From Caballeronia jiangsuensis (GTDB lineage: Bacteria > Pseudomonadota > Gammaproteobacteria > Burkholderiales > Burkholderiaceae): a DNA stretch of 64,000 nucleotides. A program made the translations under genes and the position numbers. The first letter of the stretch is position 1, and every line of letters begins with the position of its first letter. The stretch spans positions 97,262-161,261 of the forward strand of contig JFHF01000015.1 of NCBI GenBank assembly GCA_000648925.1. The letters run 5' to 3'. Shown here one piece after another: positions 1 to 6,796 of the stretch. The notes beneath the pieces were generated by a model that was not told the DNA's origin, did not search any database, and was given only the letters and a program-made list of their open reading frames with translations.

Positions 1-163
1 TTTGCGCATGGGTCGGATGAAGATCACGAAATGTCAGGGACTCGATGCGGACGACGCGCACCACGTATGTTAACGCGGTGCCGTCGATACGGCAGAAGCG
101 GTCCTGAACGACCCTTTTTTCGGTAGCACGCGGCGCTCCTGCCCCGTCGTGCCCTTCGTGACC

Positions 164-1090
164 TTACAACGCCGCCGGCTCGCCGCGATCGCGTGCGATA
201 TCGGGTTCGAAGAACACCCAGCGCACTTGCGGAAACGCATGCTGCAGATCTTCCTCGATGATGTTGATCGCATCGATCATCGCGCGGCCGCTCGCGTAGT
301 CGATCATCTCGGCCTGCACCGCGACGACGACATGCTTGCCCCATTGCAGCGTGATGAGGCTGATGATGCGCGTGATCTCGGGACGCGCGCGCAAGTGCGC
401 GTCGATCGCCTTGCGCACTTCCGGGCTCGCGGATTCGCCGACGATCATCGACTTCACTTCGCGCGCGACGAGAAACGCGATGATCATCAGCAGCACGCCG
501 ACGCCGATCGAGCCGGCGGCGTCGTATGCCGGATTGCCGGTGAGCATCGTCATCAGCACGGCGGCGAACGCGATGGCGAGGCCGAGCAGCGCCGCGACAT
601 CCTCGCCCGCGACCACGAGCAGTTCCGATTCGCGCGTCTCGCGGAACCATCGCCACAAGGTCTTGTCGGGCGCGCCCTTGCGGATTTCGCGGATCGCGCC
701 CGCGAGCGAGAACGCTTCGAGCACGACCGAGATGCCGAGAATCACGAGCGCGACGATCGGATTCGACAAGGGCTCGTGATGCATCAGCCGATGCGCGCCC
801 TCGTACACCGAAAATACGCCGCCGACGAAGAACAGCAGCAGCGCGACGATCAGCGCGTAGAAATAGATCTCGCGCCCCGAGCCGAGCGGATGCAGCGCAT
901 TCGCGGGCGCCTGCGCGCGCTTCAGGCCGAAGAGAAGCAGCAGTTGATTGCCGCAATCGGCGGTGGAATGGATGGCTTCGGCGAACATCGCGCCGGAGCC
1001 GGTGAAGGCCGCCGCGCCGAACTTGCAGACGGCAATGCCGAAGTTCGCGGCAAGCGCGTAGAAAATGGCTTTCGGGGATTCTTCCTTCAT
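164..1090 (-). CDS. Cation diffusion facilitator (CDF) family transporter
   Basis: A 308-residue inner-membrane protein with about six hydrophobic segments (for example residues 73-95 and 108-130) and a cytoplasmic C-terminal ferredoxin-like part, the CDF layout and length. Residues H41 and D45 (HSTAD) form the first half of the expected transmembrane metal site; the second helix carries GEDVAALLG, an acidic version of the family motif. The family exports divalent cations (Zn, Co, Fe or Mn) by proton antiport; the metal here cannot be told. It starts 18 bp after the selD stop on the same strand, so the two are probably co-transcribed. The start ATG at 1090 follows the family N-terminus closely. 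Confidence 0.9.
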   Translation of the reverse strand: MKEESPKAIFYALAANFGIAVCKFGAAAFTGSGAMFAEAIHSTADCGNQLLLLFGLKRAQAPANALHPLGSGREIYFYALIVALLLFFVGGVFSVYEGAHRLMHHEPLSNPIVALVILGISVVLEAFSLAGAIREIRKGAPDKTLWRWFRETRESELLVVAGEDVAALLGLAIAFAAVLMTMLTGNPAYDAAGSIGVGVLLMIIAFLVAREVKSMIVGESASPEVRKAIDAHLRARPEITRIISLITLQWGKHVVVAVQAEMIDYASGRAMIDAINIIEEDLQHAFPQVRWVFFEPDIARDRGEPAAL

Positions 1091-1108
1091 GCGCTCTTTT
1101 TTATTGGT

Positions 1109-2155
1109 TCAGATCACGTCGACGCGGCCTGCGCCGTCCACCATTTCACCGATGACCGTCGCATCGTCGAAGCCGTCCGCGCGGAAGATCGCGAGCACGT
1201 CGTTCACGGCTTCCGGCGCGCACGACACGAGCAGGCCGCCCGAAGTCTGCGGATCGGTGAGCAAGGTGCGGGCCTCGTCGCCTTGGATGTTCAATGTGAT
1301 TTCATCGCCGTATGCGTTCCAGTTGCGTCCCGACGCGCCCGTGAAGATGCCCGCGCGCACGAACTCGCGCACTTGCGGCAACCACGGCAGGTCGGCGTAA
1401 CGGATGCGCGCCGTGAGCTTCGCGCCGCGTGCGAGTTCGAGCGTGTGACCGAGCAGGCCGAAGCCGGTGACGTCCGTGAGCGCATGGACGCCGTCGAGTT
1501 GCGCGAGATCGGCGCCGGGGCGGTTGAGCTTGGTCGTTGCGTCGATCATCGCCTTGTAGCCGGCGGCATCGAGCTGGTCCTTCTTCAGCGCGGCCGACAG
1601 CACGCCGACGCCGAGCGGCTTGCCGAGCACGAGCACGTCGCCCGCGCGCGCGGCCGCGTTGCGCTTCACGCGCGAGGGATGCACGATGCCGAGCGCGGCG
1701 AGTCCGTAGATCGGCTCGACGGAATCGATCGAATGGCCGCCCGCGACCGGAATGCCCGCTTCCGCGCAGACCGCCTCGCCGCCTTTCAGCACTTGCGCGA
1801 TGACCTCGTGCGGCAACACGTTGATCGGCATGCCGACGAGCGCGAGCGCGAGAATCGGCTTGCCGCCCATCGCGTAGACATCGGACAGCGCGTTGGTCGC
1901 CGCAATGCGGCCGAAGTCGAACGGATCGTCGACGATCGGCATGAAGAAGTCCGTCGTCGCGACGATGGCCTGCTCGTCGTTGAGCTTGTAGACGGCGGCA
2001 TCGTCGGCGGTGTCGTTGCCGACGAGCAGATCGGGAAACGTCGGCAACGGCGTGGCGCGCTTGAGCAGGTCGGCCAGCACGCCGGGCGCGATCTTGCAGC
2101 CGCAGCCGCCGCCGTGGGAAAGGCTCGTGAGACGGGGTGAAGTCGTATCGTTCAT
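1109..2155 (-). CDS. selD: Selenide, water dikinase (selenophosphate synthetase)
   Basis: Makes selenophosphate, the selenium donor for selenocysteine and 2-selenouridine, from selenide and ATP. The N-terminus has the catalytic motif HGGGCGCK, giving C18 and K21, equivalent to Cys17 and Lys20 of E. coli SelD; the family motifs GGHSIDS, TDVTGFGLLGH and DPQTSGGLL all follow. It is a cysteine, not selenocysteine, form. I chose the ATG at 2155 (MNDTTSP) over an upstream in-frame codon at 2179 because the family starts close to the glycine-rich motif. Neither selA/selB nor the selU tRNA-selenouridine synthase gene lies within this window, so the use of the product must be read from elsewhere. Confidence 0.96.
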   Translation of the reverse strand: MNDTTSPRLTSLSHGGGCGCKIAPGVLADLLKRATPLPTFPDLLVGNDTADDAAVYKLNDEQAIVATTDFFMPIVDDPFDFGRIAATNALSDVYAMGGKPILALALVGMPINVLPHEVIAQVLKGGEAVCAEAGIPVAGGHSIDSVEPIYGLAALGIVHPSRVKRNAAARAGDVLVLGKPLGVGVLSAALKKDQLDAAGYKAMIDATTKLNRPGADLAQLDGVHALTDVTGFGLLGHTLELARGAKLTARIRYADLPWLPQVREFVRAGIFTGASGRNWNAYGDEITLNIQGDEARTLLTDPQTSGGLLVSCAPEAVNDVLAIFRADGFDDATVIGEMVDGAGRVDVI

Positions 2156-2195
2156 CGTTCGGATCTCGGATCGGGGCAAGCAAAGAACCGCATTA

Positions 2196-2756
2196 TTACG
2201 CGACGCGCTTGTAGAGTCCGGGATAGTCGAGCACGAGGCCGCTTTCGTCGACGGTGATATCGGCCGTGAAGCCCGTGTCGAGCCCTTCGTAACGATAGCG
2301 ATGATTCGGCTCCAGGCACGTGTACGCCTGCTCGACCGCGCTCACGCTCAACTCCGGCACGCGCACATAGACGACGCGGATCACGCGGCGCTCGCCGCGC
2401 GCGAGTTGCAGACGGCGAATCGGCAGCGTATTGGTGAACGGTGTCGCGGTGATGTCCACGTCGATGCAGCCGTGAAGCAGCTCTTGCGCCTCGCCGTTCG
2501 CGTCGGTCCACACATGCGCGTCACCGTTGTTGCCGTCTCTGCGATGCAGATCGAGCGCTGCGCCGCCCGCGAGCTTCAGCGCGAGACGCGTGACCTGCCA
2601 GCGTGCATCGCATTCGATGCGATAGACGAGGCCGAACGCATGCGTCTCGTCCTCGCCCACGACCGCGCTCTCGACCACGACGCCATCCTGCGCCTCGTTC
2701 AAAACGAGATGTTCGAGCCCTGTGCCGTCCTGTTGCGACCACCGCACTGCTTTCAT
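2196..2756 (-). CDS. Putative glycolipid-binding (DUF1089-like) protein
   Basis: A 186-residue soluble protein without signal peptide. The overall length and the pattern beginning MKAVRWSQQDGTGLEHL and ending in a YEGLDTGFTADITVDESG stretch fit the PF06475 'putative glycolipid-binding' family (PA1994-like), a single beta-rich domain of unknown physiological role. The start ATG at 2756 is preceded by GAGGTG at a proper distance; an upstream in-frame start would skip this site. It lies 40 bp upstream of selD on the same strand and may be transcribed with it. The family name comes from structural resemblance, so ligand and function are unproven. Confidence 0.8.
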   Translation of the reverse strand: MKAVRWSQQDGTGLEHLVLNEAQDGVVVESAVVGEDETHAFGLVYRIECDARWQVTRLALKLAGGAALDLHRRDGNNGDAHVWTDANGEAQELLHGCIDVDITATPFTNTLPIRRLQLARGERRVIRVVYVRVPELSVSAVEQAYTCLEPNHRYRYEGLDTGFTADITVDESGLVLDYPGLYKRVA

Positions 2757-2852
2757 TGCGCACCTCTTCGGTGTGTTGTGTTCGTCCCCATCGAAGGATA
2801 CAACGCGCCGCGCAATGCTTTCGATCAGCATTCGAAATGCGCGATAAGCTCG

Positions 2853-2879
2853 ACGTCACAAAACGTCACACGGTATACT
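2853..2879 (+). promoter_or_regulatory. Candidate promoter with direct repeat, upstream of the 2974 gene
   Basis: The octamer ACGTCACA occurs twice, at 2853-2860 and 2863-2870 (10-bp period, one helical turn), directly before a -10-like TATACT at 2874-2879. The repeats sit where a -35 element would be, so they may be an activator or repressor site. It is 95 bp upstream of the ATG at 2974. Confidence 0.4.
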
Positions 2880-2973
2880 TCGCGCCATTCCTGCGCAGGC
2901 GCGCGCATCGCACTCACAGCGCCGTTCACGCGATCCGCGCTCTGCCCGAACGCCCCTTTCCATCGCCCATCGC

Positions 2974-3396
2974 ATGAAGACCATTCTCGCTCCCGCATTG
3001 CTCGCGCTCGCGCTGTCGGCGTCGATGTTTCAGCTCGTCCAGGCGCAGGAAACGCCGGACCTGCCCGAAGATTATTCGTATCTGACGAAGCTCCACGTAC
3101 CCGACGCCGTCGCGCAATGTGTCGCCGCATTCGACCGCTGGGTGGAGAACGCGCCGAAGTACGACACGCTCATCGTGCCCGACCGCCGCGTGCTCTCGGC
3201 GACAATCGACGACGATACTCCGATATTCAGTGTCGGCGACCCGATTCCGGTCGACAAGGTCATCGTGATGCGCGCGTTCGCGAAGGCGCGCGGCAAGGCG
3301 CAATGGACGCGCATGGACAGCCGTTGCGGCGTACGCGATGGCCACGTGGTCGGCGTTTCGCTCACGCCGAACATGAAGCCGAAGATCGTTCGCTGA
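2974..3396 (+). CDS. Small secreted protein, possibly BspC-domain-like
   Basis: A 140-residue protein with a clear Sec signal peptide (MKTILAPALLALALSASMFQ, cleavage likely after VQAQ) and a short periplasmic domain with two cysteines, C39 near the start and C117 near the end, that could form a disulfide. The architecture resembles small Burkholderia proteins named after Brucella BspC; I make that link from memory and hold it weakly. It converges on the Rrf2 gene with a 12-bp gap. No catalytic motif is visible. Confidence 0.75.
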   Translation: MKTILAPALLALALSASMFQLVQAQETPDLPEDYSYLTKLHVPDAVAQCVAAFDRWVENAPKYDTLIVPDRRVLSATIDDDTPIFSVGDPIPVDKVIVMRAFAKARGKAQWTRMDSRCGVRDGHVVGVSLTPNMKPKIVR

Positions 3397-3408
3397 GTTC
3401 GCGCGGCT

Positions 3409-3933
3409 CTAGTTTTTCGCCGCGCGCCGCTGGCTGGTGCGCTCGTCGAGCCACTTGACGACCTGCGGCCCGAACGTGCGCGGCGCTTTGGCATGTACGC
3501 GGCCCGCGAGATCCGCCAACCGATCCGCCGCGAGCGCCTCGCGCATGCGCTTCTCCGCGTTCTTCATCACCGCGTGGACGGCGCACACGCCGCTCGTCGC
3601 CCAAGGCGGCGCGTCGTCGCCGAACACCGCACAGCGCGCCCGAATCTCCCTGCAATCGAAAAGCGGCTTGTCGCCGTCGATCGCGTCGACGACATCGAGG
3701 ACGCTGATTTCGCTCGACGGGCGCGCAAGCGCAAAGCCGCCGCGCGCCCCTTCCGTCGCGACGACGAGTCCCGCCTTGTGCAGCTTCGTGAAGAGCTTCG
3801 CGACGTACTCCGCGGGCACGCCCTGCAATTCCGCGAGGTCGCGCACGCTCGCCTCGCGCACGCCGTGCGGCGGCTCCGCGAGATAGAGCATGCAGTGCAG
3901 CGCGTACTCGACGCCCGTGCTGATGTGAGACAT
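3409..3933 (-). CDS. Rrf2 family transcriptional regulator
   Basis: A 174-residue DNA-binding protein. Residues 1-60 form the winged helix (SVRDLAELQGVPAEYVAKLF) and wing (TEGARGGFALARP) typical of Rrf2. After the dimerisation helix there are three cysteines (in FDCREIRARC and SGVC), where IscR/NsrR carry their iron-sulphur ligands, but the spacing (C-x6-C-x15-C) differs, so a cluster is possible rather than shown. I start it at ATG 3933, not the GTG two codons upstream, because the palindromic operator begins just outside this ATG. The operator position suggests autoregulation. No other gene is arranged with it as an obvious target. Confidence 0.9.
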   Translation of the reverse strand: MSHISTGVEYALHCMLYLAEPPHGVREASVRDLAELQGVPAEYVAKLFTKLHKAGLVVATEGARGGFALARPSSEISVLDVVDAIDGDKPLFDCREIRARCAVFGDDAPPWATSGVCAVHAVMKNAEKRMREALAADRLADLAGRVHAKAPRTFGPQVVKWLDERTSQRRAAKN

Positions 3934-3937
3934 ATAC

Positions 3938-3960
3938 ACTCCGACATTCCGAATCGGAGT
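3938..3960. promoter_or_regulatory. Palindromic operator at the Rrf2 gene start
   Basis: ACTCCGA (3938-3944) and TCGGAGT (3954-3960) are perfect 7-bp inverted arms around a 9-bp centre that itself contains the palindromic core ATTCCGAAT. It lies 5 bp upstream of the Rrf2 start codon, downstream of a -10-like TTATCC on that strand, so binding would block transcription. The size and spacing suit an Rrf2 dimer. Confidence 0.65.
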
Positions 3961-4045
3961 TCAGGATAACGCTTCGTGCGTCCGCATGCAACGGCGAGAC
4001 GCCCGACGCCATGCCTTTACAGCCACCCGTCGCAAATATTTCAGA

Positions 4046-4066
4046 TTACACGTTTGCTTACAAACG
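4046..4066 (+). promoter_or_regulatory. TTACA direct repeat and CGTTTG dyad
   Basis: TTACA recurs at 4046-4050 and 4058-4062 (12-bp period), and CGTTTG-CTTA-CAAACG forms a dyad at 4051-4066. Direct repeats of this kind are used by OmpR-type response regulators; the dyad would suit another class. Located about 65-80 bp upstream of the 39-residue lipoprotein gene. Confidence 0.35.
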
Positions 4067-4128
4067 AACACGGCTTGTCATTTTGCGAACCGCTAAATTG
4101 GTTTCCATGGATTCACAGGGAGAAACCA

Positions 4129-4248
4129 ATGAAAAAGCTAGCGATCCTTGCAGCGCTGGGCGTGTTGTTGAGTAGTGCGCTCTCGGGCTGCATCGTCGTG
4201 CCGGACGGTGGCGGGTATCACCATCATCACGATTACTACCGCGATTGA
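4129..4248 (+). CDS. Tiny histidine-rich lipoprotein (39 aa)
   Basis: Encodes 39 residues: a signal peptide (MKKLAILAALGVLLSSALSG) ending in the lipobox LSGC with the lipidated Cys at residue 21, then only 18 residues rich in His and Tyr (YHHHHDYYRD at the end). The ATG at 4129 is preceded by GGGAGA at the right distance; an earlier in-frame start would bury the signal peptide. The four-His run could bind metal ions, but that is inference. A second small His-rich exported protein follows 90 bp downstream, and both end before a shared strong terminator. Function unknown. Confidence 0.75.
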   Translation: MKKLAILAALGVLLSSALSGCIVVPDGGGYHHHHDYYRD

Positions 4249-4338
4249 CTCTCGCGCAACACACACTGAACCAACACGAAACTGCTACCTCCTGACTCGC
4301 GGTTTCGACTGCAAGCAAACGATCAAGGAGCAAACATC

Positions 4339-4560
4339 ATGATGAACAAGACGAAGAAGAGCCTGCTTGTCGCTTCCCTGGCCGCCGCACTCGGCATGGG
4401 CCTCACGAATGTCGCCTCCGCCGACATGCATCACAATCCGCCGCATCGTGTGTCGGTGGGCTGGCACGGCGAGCGTTACTGGGACGGTCATCGTTACTGG
4501 CAGCGCCAGGAATGGGAGCGCCATCATCATGTCGCGCCGCCGCCGCATCGTTATTACTAA
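4339..4560 (+). CDS. Small periplasmic His/Trp/Tyr-rich protein (73 aa)
   Basis: A 73-residue exported protein: signal peptide through about residue 29 (ending NVASA), then a short, highly aromatic and histidine-rich region with a repeated W-x-G-x-R-Y-W flavour (GERYWDGHRYW) and the ending HHHVAPPPHRYY. AAGGAG sits 8 bp before the ATG at 4339. Similar short proteins are common in Burkholderia and remain uncharacterised. The histidine clusters suggest metal binding or a periplasmic buffer role, which is inference only. It is followed within 25 bp by a strong terminator. Confidence 0.8.
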   Translation: MMNKTKKSLLVASLAAALGMGLTNVASADMHHNPPHRVSVGWHGERYWDGHRYWQRQEWERHHHVAPPPHRYY

Positions 4561-4580
4561 GCCGTTTTACGCGTGAAAAA

Positions 4581-4610
4581 AGGCCGCAGGGAAACCGATC
4601 GCTGCGGCCT
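4581..4610. terminator. Bidirectional Rho-independent terminator
   Basis: AGGCCGCAG (4581-4589) pairs perfectly with CTGCGGCCT (4602-4610). A-run before and TTTTCTTTT after make it work on both strands: for the small His-rich genes on + and for the anti-sigma gene ending at 4630 on -. Confidence 0.9.
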
Positions 4611-4629
4611 TTTCTTTTCGATCGCCGGT

Positions 4630-5421
4630 TCACCAGCTCTTCGGATCGCCGCCCAGCTCCTTGCATGTGTCATAAGCGATCGCCTGCAGCTTTTCCTCGC
4701 CGATCTGACCCGAGAGCGCATAGCCGACGCGGTCCCACGCCCAATAGAAGGTCGTGCGCTGCCCGTCCTTGAGCGTTCTGATCTTGCTGTCGTTGCGCCG
4801 GATCGTCGCCGTCGTCATGTAGAGCGTGAGCCGCTCGCCGGCCGCGTTCTGATACATGAACTGCGCGGCCGGACCTTCCTCGTCGGGCAAAAGGCGGCCG
4901 CCGACGAGCTGAAAGCCGTATTCGGCAAGCGACGGAATCGTCACTGCGCGATTCAGCCGCTTCGACAGCCACGTCACGAGATGGTCCTGTTGCGACGCCG
5001 CCACCTCCACCGCGTGCCGCTGCTCGGGCGCGTACACGGCGTAGGCGATATCCGCGCGCTCCGCGAAACGCGGATTCTCGCCGATCGCGGGCAGGAGCAT
5101 GTGCATCAGGAATCCGCACGCGACACCCACGACCAGAAAGCACGCCGCCATCAGATAACGCTCGCGCGCGCGCGGCCGCAAGCGTATGACCTGCGGCTCG
5201 CTCTGATCGGCGAAGAGCGCGCGCAGCGCATTGTCCTGCGCGCGATAGGCCGCGACGGTGGCCTCGCTCGCGGGATCGGTCGCGATGTGTTCGGCAACGG
5301 CGTCGCGTTCGTCGCCGTGCAGTTCGTCGTCGATGAAGGCGGACAGCGCCTGCAGATCGCGATCGGGTTTGGGGGGACCCATACGGTCGCCGCCTTCGAA
5401 CGGACGGTCTTGGCTGGTCAT
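4630..5421 (-). CDS. Anti-sigma factor (transmembrane, non-zinc type)
   Basis: A 263-residue membrane protein that begins 4 bp before the sigma gene ends (ATGA overlap), the usual coupling of a sigma/anti-sigma pair. Residues 21-75 form the cytoplasmic sigma-binding domain (LSAFIDDELHGDERDAVAEH); it lacks the H-x3-C-x2-C zinc motif. One membrane helix lies near residues 90-112, leaving about 150 periplasmic residues as sensor. The start ATG at 5421 is set by the overlap. The protein should hold the sigma factor inactive until an envelope signal arrives; the signal is unknown. Confidence 0.88.
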   Translation of the reverse strand: MTSQDRPFEGGDRMGPPKPDRDLQALSAFIDDELHGDERDAVAEHIATDPASEATVAAYRAQDNALRALFADQSEPQVIRLRPRARERYLMAACFLVVGVACGFLMHMLLPAIGENPRFAERADIAYAVYAPEQRHAVEVAASQQDHLVTWLSKRLNRAVTIPSLAEYGFQLVGGRLLPDEEGPAAQFMYQNAAGERLTLYMTTATIRRNDSKIRTLKDGQRTTFYWAWDRVGYALSGQIGEEKLQAIAYDTCKELGGDPKSW

Positions 5422-5942
5422 GATCGGCTCACCACTTTCAGTGACGACGGCGACGTCTTGCGGCCGGGTTCTTCGCCGAGCAGAACGCGCATATGCTCCC
5501 GCGCTCTCGACAAGCGCGACATCACGGTTCCGGTCGGCACGTTCAACACCACAGATGCCTCCTGATAACTCATTTCCTCGACGCACACGAGCAGCATCAC
5601 TTCACGCTGCTCGACCGGCAGACAATAAAGCGCGCGCTGCACGTCGCGCAGCACGAGACCGTCGACTTCGCCGCGCGGCGCGGCCATCTGCCGCCAGGGC
5701 GCGGTTTCATCGTCGACGGCGATATCGCGCCGTCCGCGCAACTGGTCGATATACAGGTTGCGCATGATCGTGAACAGCCACGCGCGCAGATTCGTGCCGT
5801 GATGGAACGATTTGGCGCGATTGAGCGCACGCTCGGTCGCGTCCTGCACGAGATCGTCGGCCCAGGCGCGGTCGCCCGTCAGCGCGCGCGCGTATCGGCG
5901 CAACTGCGGCAGCAGCGCGAGAAGATCGCTCTCGAAGCTCAA
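5418..5942 (-). CDS. ECF RNA polymerase sigma factor
   Basis: Sigma-70 family ECF protein with region 2 (WADDLVQDATERAL, then LRAWLFTIMRNLYIDQLR) and region 4 (ALYCLPVEQREVMLLV, then YQEASVVLNVPTGTVMSRLS helix-turn-helix). Homologues usually start near the SFESDLLALLPQLRRYAR segment; no ATG lies there, so I use the TTG at 5942 (174 residues). Another TTG at 5967-5969 is possible; the open frame runs back to a GTG at 6062, but that would overlap the lipoprotein gene almost entirely. It lies between the 46-residue lipoprotein and the anti-sigma gene in one operon. The promoter word CGCGGAATA upstream of the operon may be its own target. Confidence 0.88.
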   Translation of the reverse strand: MSFESDLLALLPQLRRYARALTGDRAWADDLVQDATERALNRAKSFHHGTNLRAWLFTIMRNLYIDQLRGRRDIAVDDETAPWRQMAAPRGEVDGLVLRDVQRALYCLPVEQREVMLLVCVEEMSYQEASVVLNVPTGTVMSRLSRAREHMRVLLGEEPGRKTSPSSLKVVSRS

Positions 5943-5988
5943 GGCCGTACGCCCGCGTGCCTGACGCAACCGTGAGAAGCGTTCGACA

Positions 5989-6129
5989 TCAGTAGCCGCC
6001 TCCTCCGGCCGGCCCGCTAGGCGCGCCCGACGAATTCGGTGCACTTTGCGTGCCGCTCGCACAACCCGCCGCGCCGAGTGCGAGACCGAGCGCGATCAGG
6101 AGCGCCGTCACTCCGATCGTTCGTTTCAT
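5989..6129 (-). CDS. 46-residue lipoprotein heading the ECF sigma operon
   Basis: A short open frame starting ATG at 6129 that encodes 46 residues: a signal peptide (MKRTIGVTALLIALGLALGA) with lipobox AAGC and Cys at residue 23, followed by a Ser/Gly/Pro-rich tail ending GPAGGGGY. It has a classic positively charged start, hydrophobic core and lipobox, so it is unlikely to be chance. It precedes the sigma gene by a few tens of bases on the same strand and is downstream of the ECF-like promoter at 6149-6181. No domain is recognised; the location suggests an envelope component or signal partner of the sigma/anti-sigma pair. Confidence 0.7.
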   Translation of the reverse strand: MKRTIGVTALLIALGLALGAAGCASGTQSAPNSSGAPSGPAGGGGY

Positions 6130-6148
6130 GATCGTTACCCGTTGATTT

Positions 6149-6181
6149 CATAGACCGGCGGGCCCGCCGATTTATTCCGCG
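6149..6181 (-). promoter_or_regulatory. ECF-type promoter of the lipoprotein-sigma-anti-sigma operon
   Basis: Read on the minus strand: CGCGGAATA (6181-6173), 15-bp spacer, CGGTCTATG (6157-6149), 20 bp before the lipoprotein ATG at 6129. It shares CGCGGAATA and CG-TCTA-G with the promoter of the 6609 gene. A GGAATA -35 is usual for ECF sigma factors, so autoregulation is likely. The spacer contains the perfect palindrome CGGCGGGCCCGCCG. Confidence 0.6.
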
Positions 6182-6228
6182 AACCCGCCTCTCGCGATGT
6201 GTCTTTCAGACTGCGCGTCCGCAGAAGC

Positions 6229-6609
6229 TCAGGGCTTCACGACGTGCCAGACATCACGGAAATTATCCCCGTTCTTGTCGCCGGGCTTCGTGTCCTTCGC
6301 GAAGCGATAGACGCGCTTGCCGTCGTAGGCCCACTGCTTGCCGCCGTCGGCGGCTTCCATGGTCCATTTGCCGCTCGCCTTGTCGGCGTCGCTCGCCATC
6401 GCCGCCGGCCATGCCTGCGCGCAGCCGCCGGTGCAGGCGCTCGCGCCGCCTTTGGTGTCCTTGTCGAAGGTATAGAGCGTCATGCCGTTTTCATCGACGA
6501 ACATGCCGTTCGCTTCTTTCGGCGCCGCAGCATACGCGGATGAAGCAAGTGAAGCGAAAGCGGTGGCGACTGTTGCGGCAGCGGCGAACATCTGGATGCG
6601 CTTCTTCAT
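6229..6609 (-). CDS. COG4315-type secreted protein (Yx[FWY]xxD repeats)
   Basis: A 126-residue exported protein with a signal peptide to about residue 29 (AYAAAPKEANG follows). It carries the defining motif of the PF03640 / COG4315 family twice, LYTFDKD and VYRFAKD, plus the conserved CTGGCAQAWPA segment with two cysteines. The family is of unknown function and is often found beside ECF sigma genes. The ATG at 6609 is preceded by AGGAAAG. Its own ECF-like promoter makes it a probable regulon member of the neighbouring sigma factor. It is not lipidated: no lipobox Cys is present. Confidence 0.88.
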   Translation of the reverse strand: MKKRIQMFAAAATVATAFASLASSAYAAAPKEANGMFVDENGMTLYTFDKDTKGGASACTGGCAQAWPAAMASDADKASGKWTMEAADGGKQWAYDGKRVYRFAKDTKPGDKNGDNFRDVWHVVKP

Positions 6610-6637
6610 TTCATCTTTCCTTTTTTGTAGAAGTATC

Positions 6638-6671
6638 CGTAGAACGTTCGGAAGCGCTGCACTATTCCGCG
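6638..6671 (-). promoter_or_regulatory. ECF-type promoter of the COG4315 gene
   Basis: On the minus strand, CGCGGAATA (6671-6663), 16-bp spacer, CGTTCTACG (6646-6638), about 30 bp before the ATG at 6609. It matches the sigma operon promoter in all nine -35 positions and seven of nine -10 positions. Confidence 0.6.
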
Positions 6672-6796
6672 GACGATGAAATAAATCGATGCGGCAGCGC
6701 CGTCGCATCGCCAGTCGGCAATCCATTCAAGACCATTCGCGCGCGCCTTGCCAGAGGTTCATCGAAATTTCGTCGCCTGGATCGTGAAAACCGCGT

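Noticed and set aside
24..956. Other frames at the left edge, including one reaching into the first 160 bases
   Set aside because: Shadow frames of the CDF gene; the first 163 bases show no convincing gene.
149..2140. Long plus-strand open frame across the CDF and selD genes
   Set aside because: Antisense shadow of two clear minus-strand genes; product is Arg/His/Asp-rich with no domain, typical of GC-rich antisense frames.
6156..6169. Perfect palindrome CGGCGGGCCCGCCG as an operator or terminator
   Set aside because: Lies inside the spacer of the ECF-like promoter, GC-only, no loop or U-tract; may be chance in GC-rich DNA.
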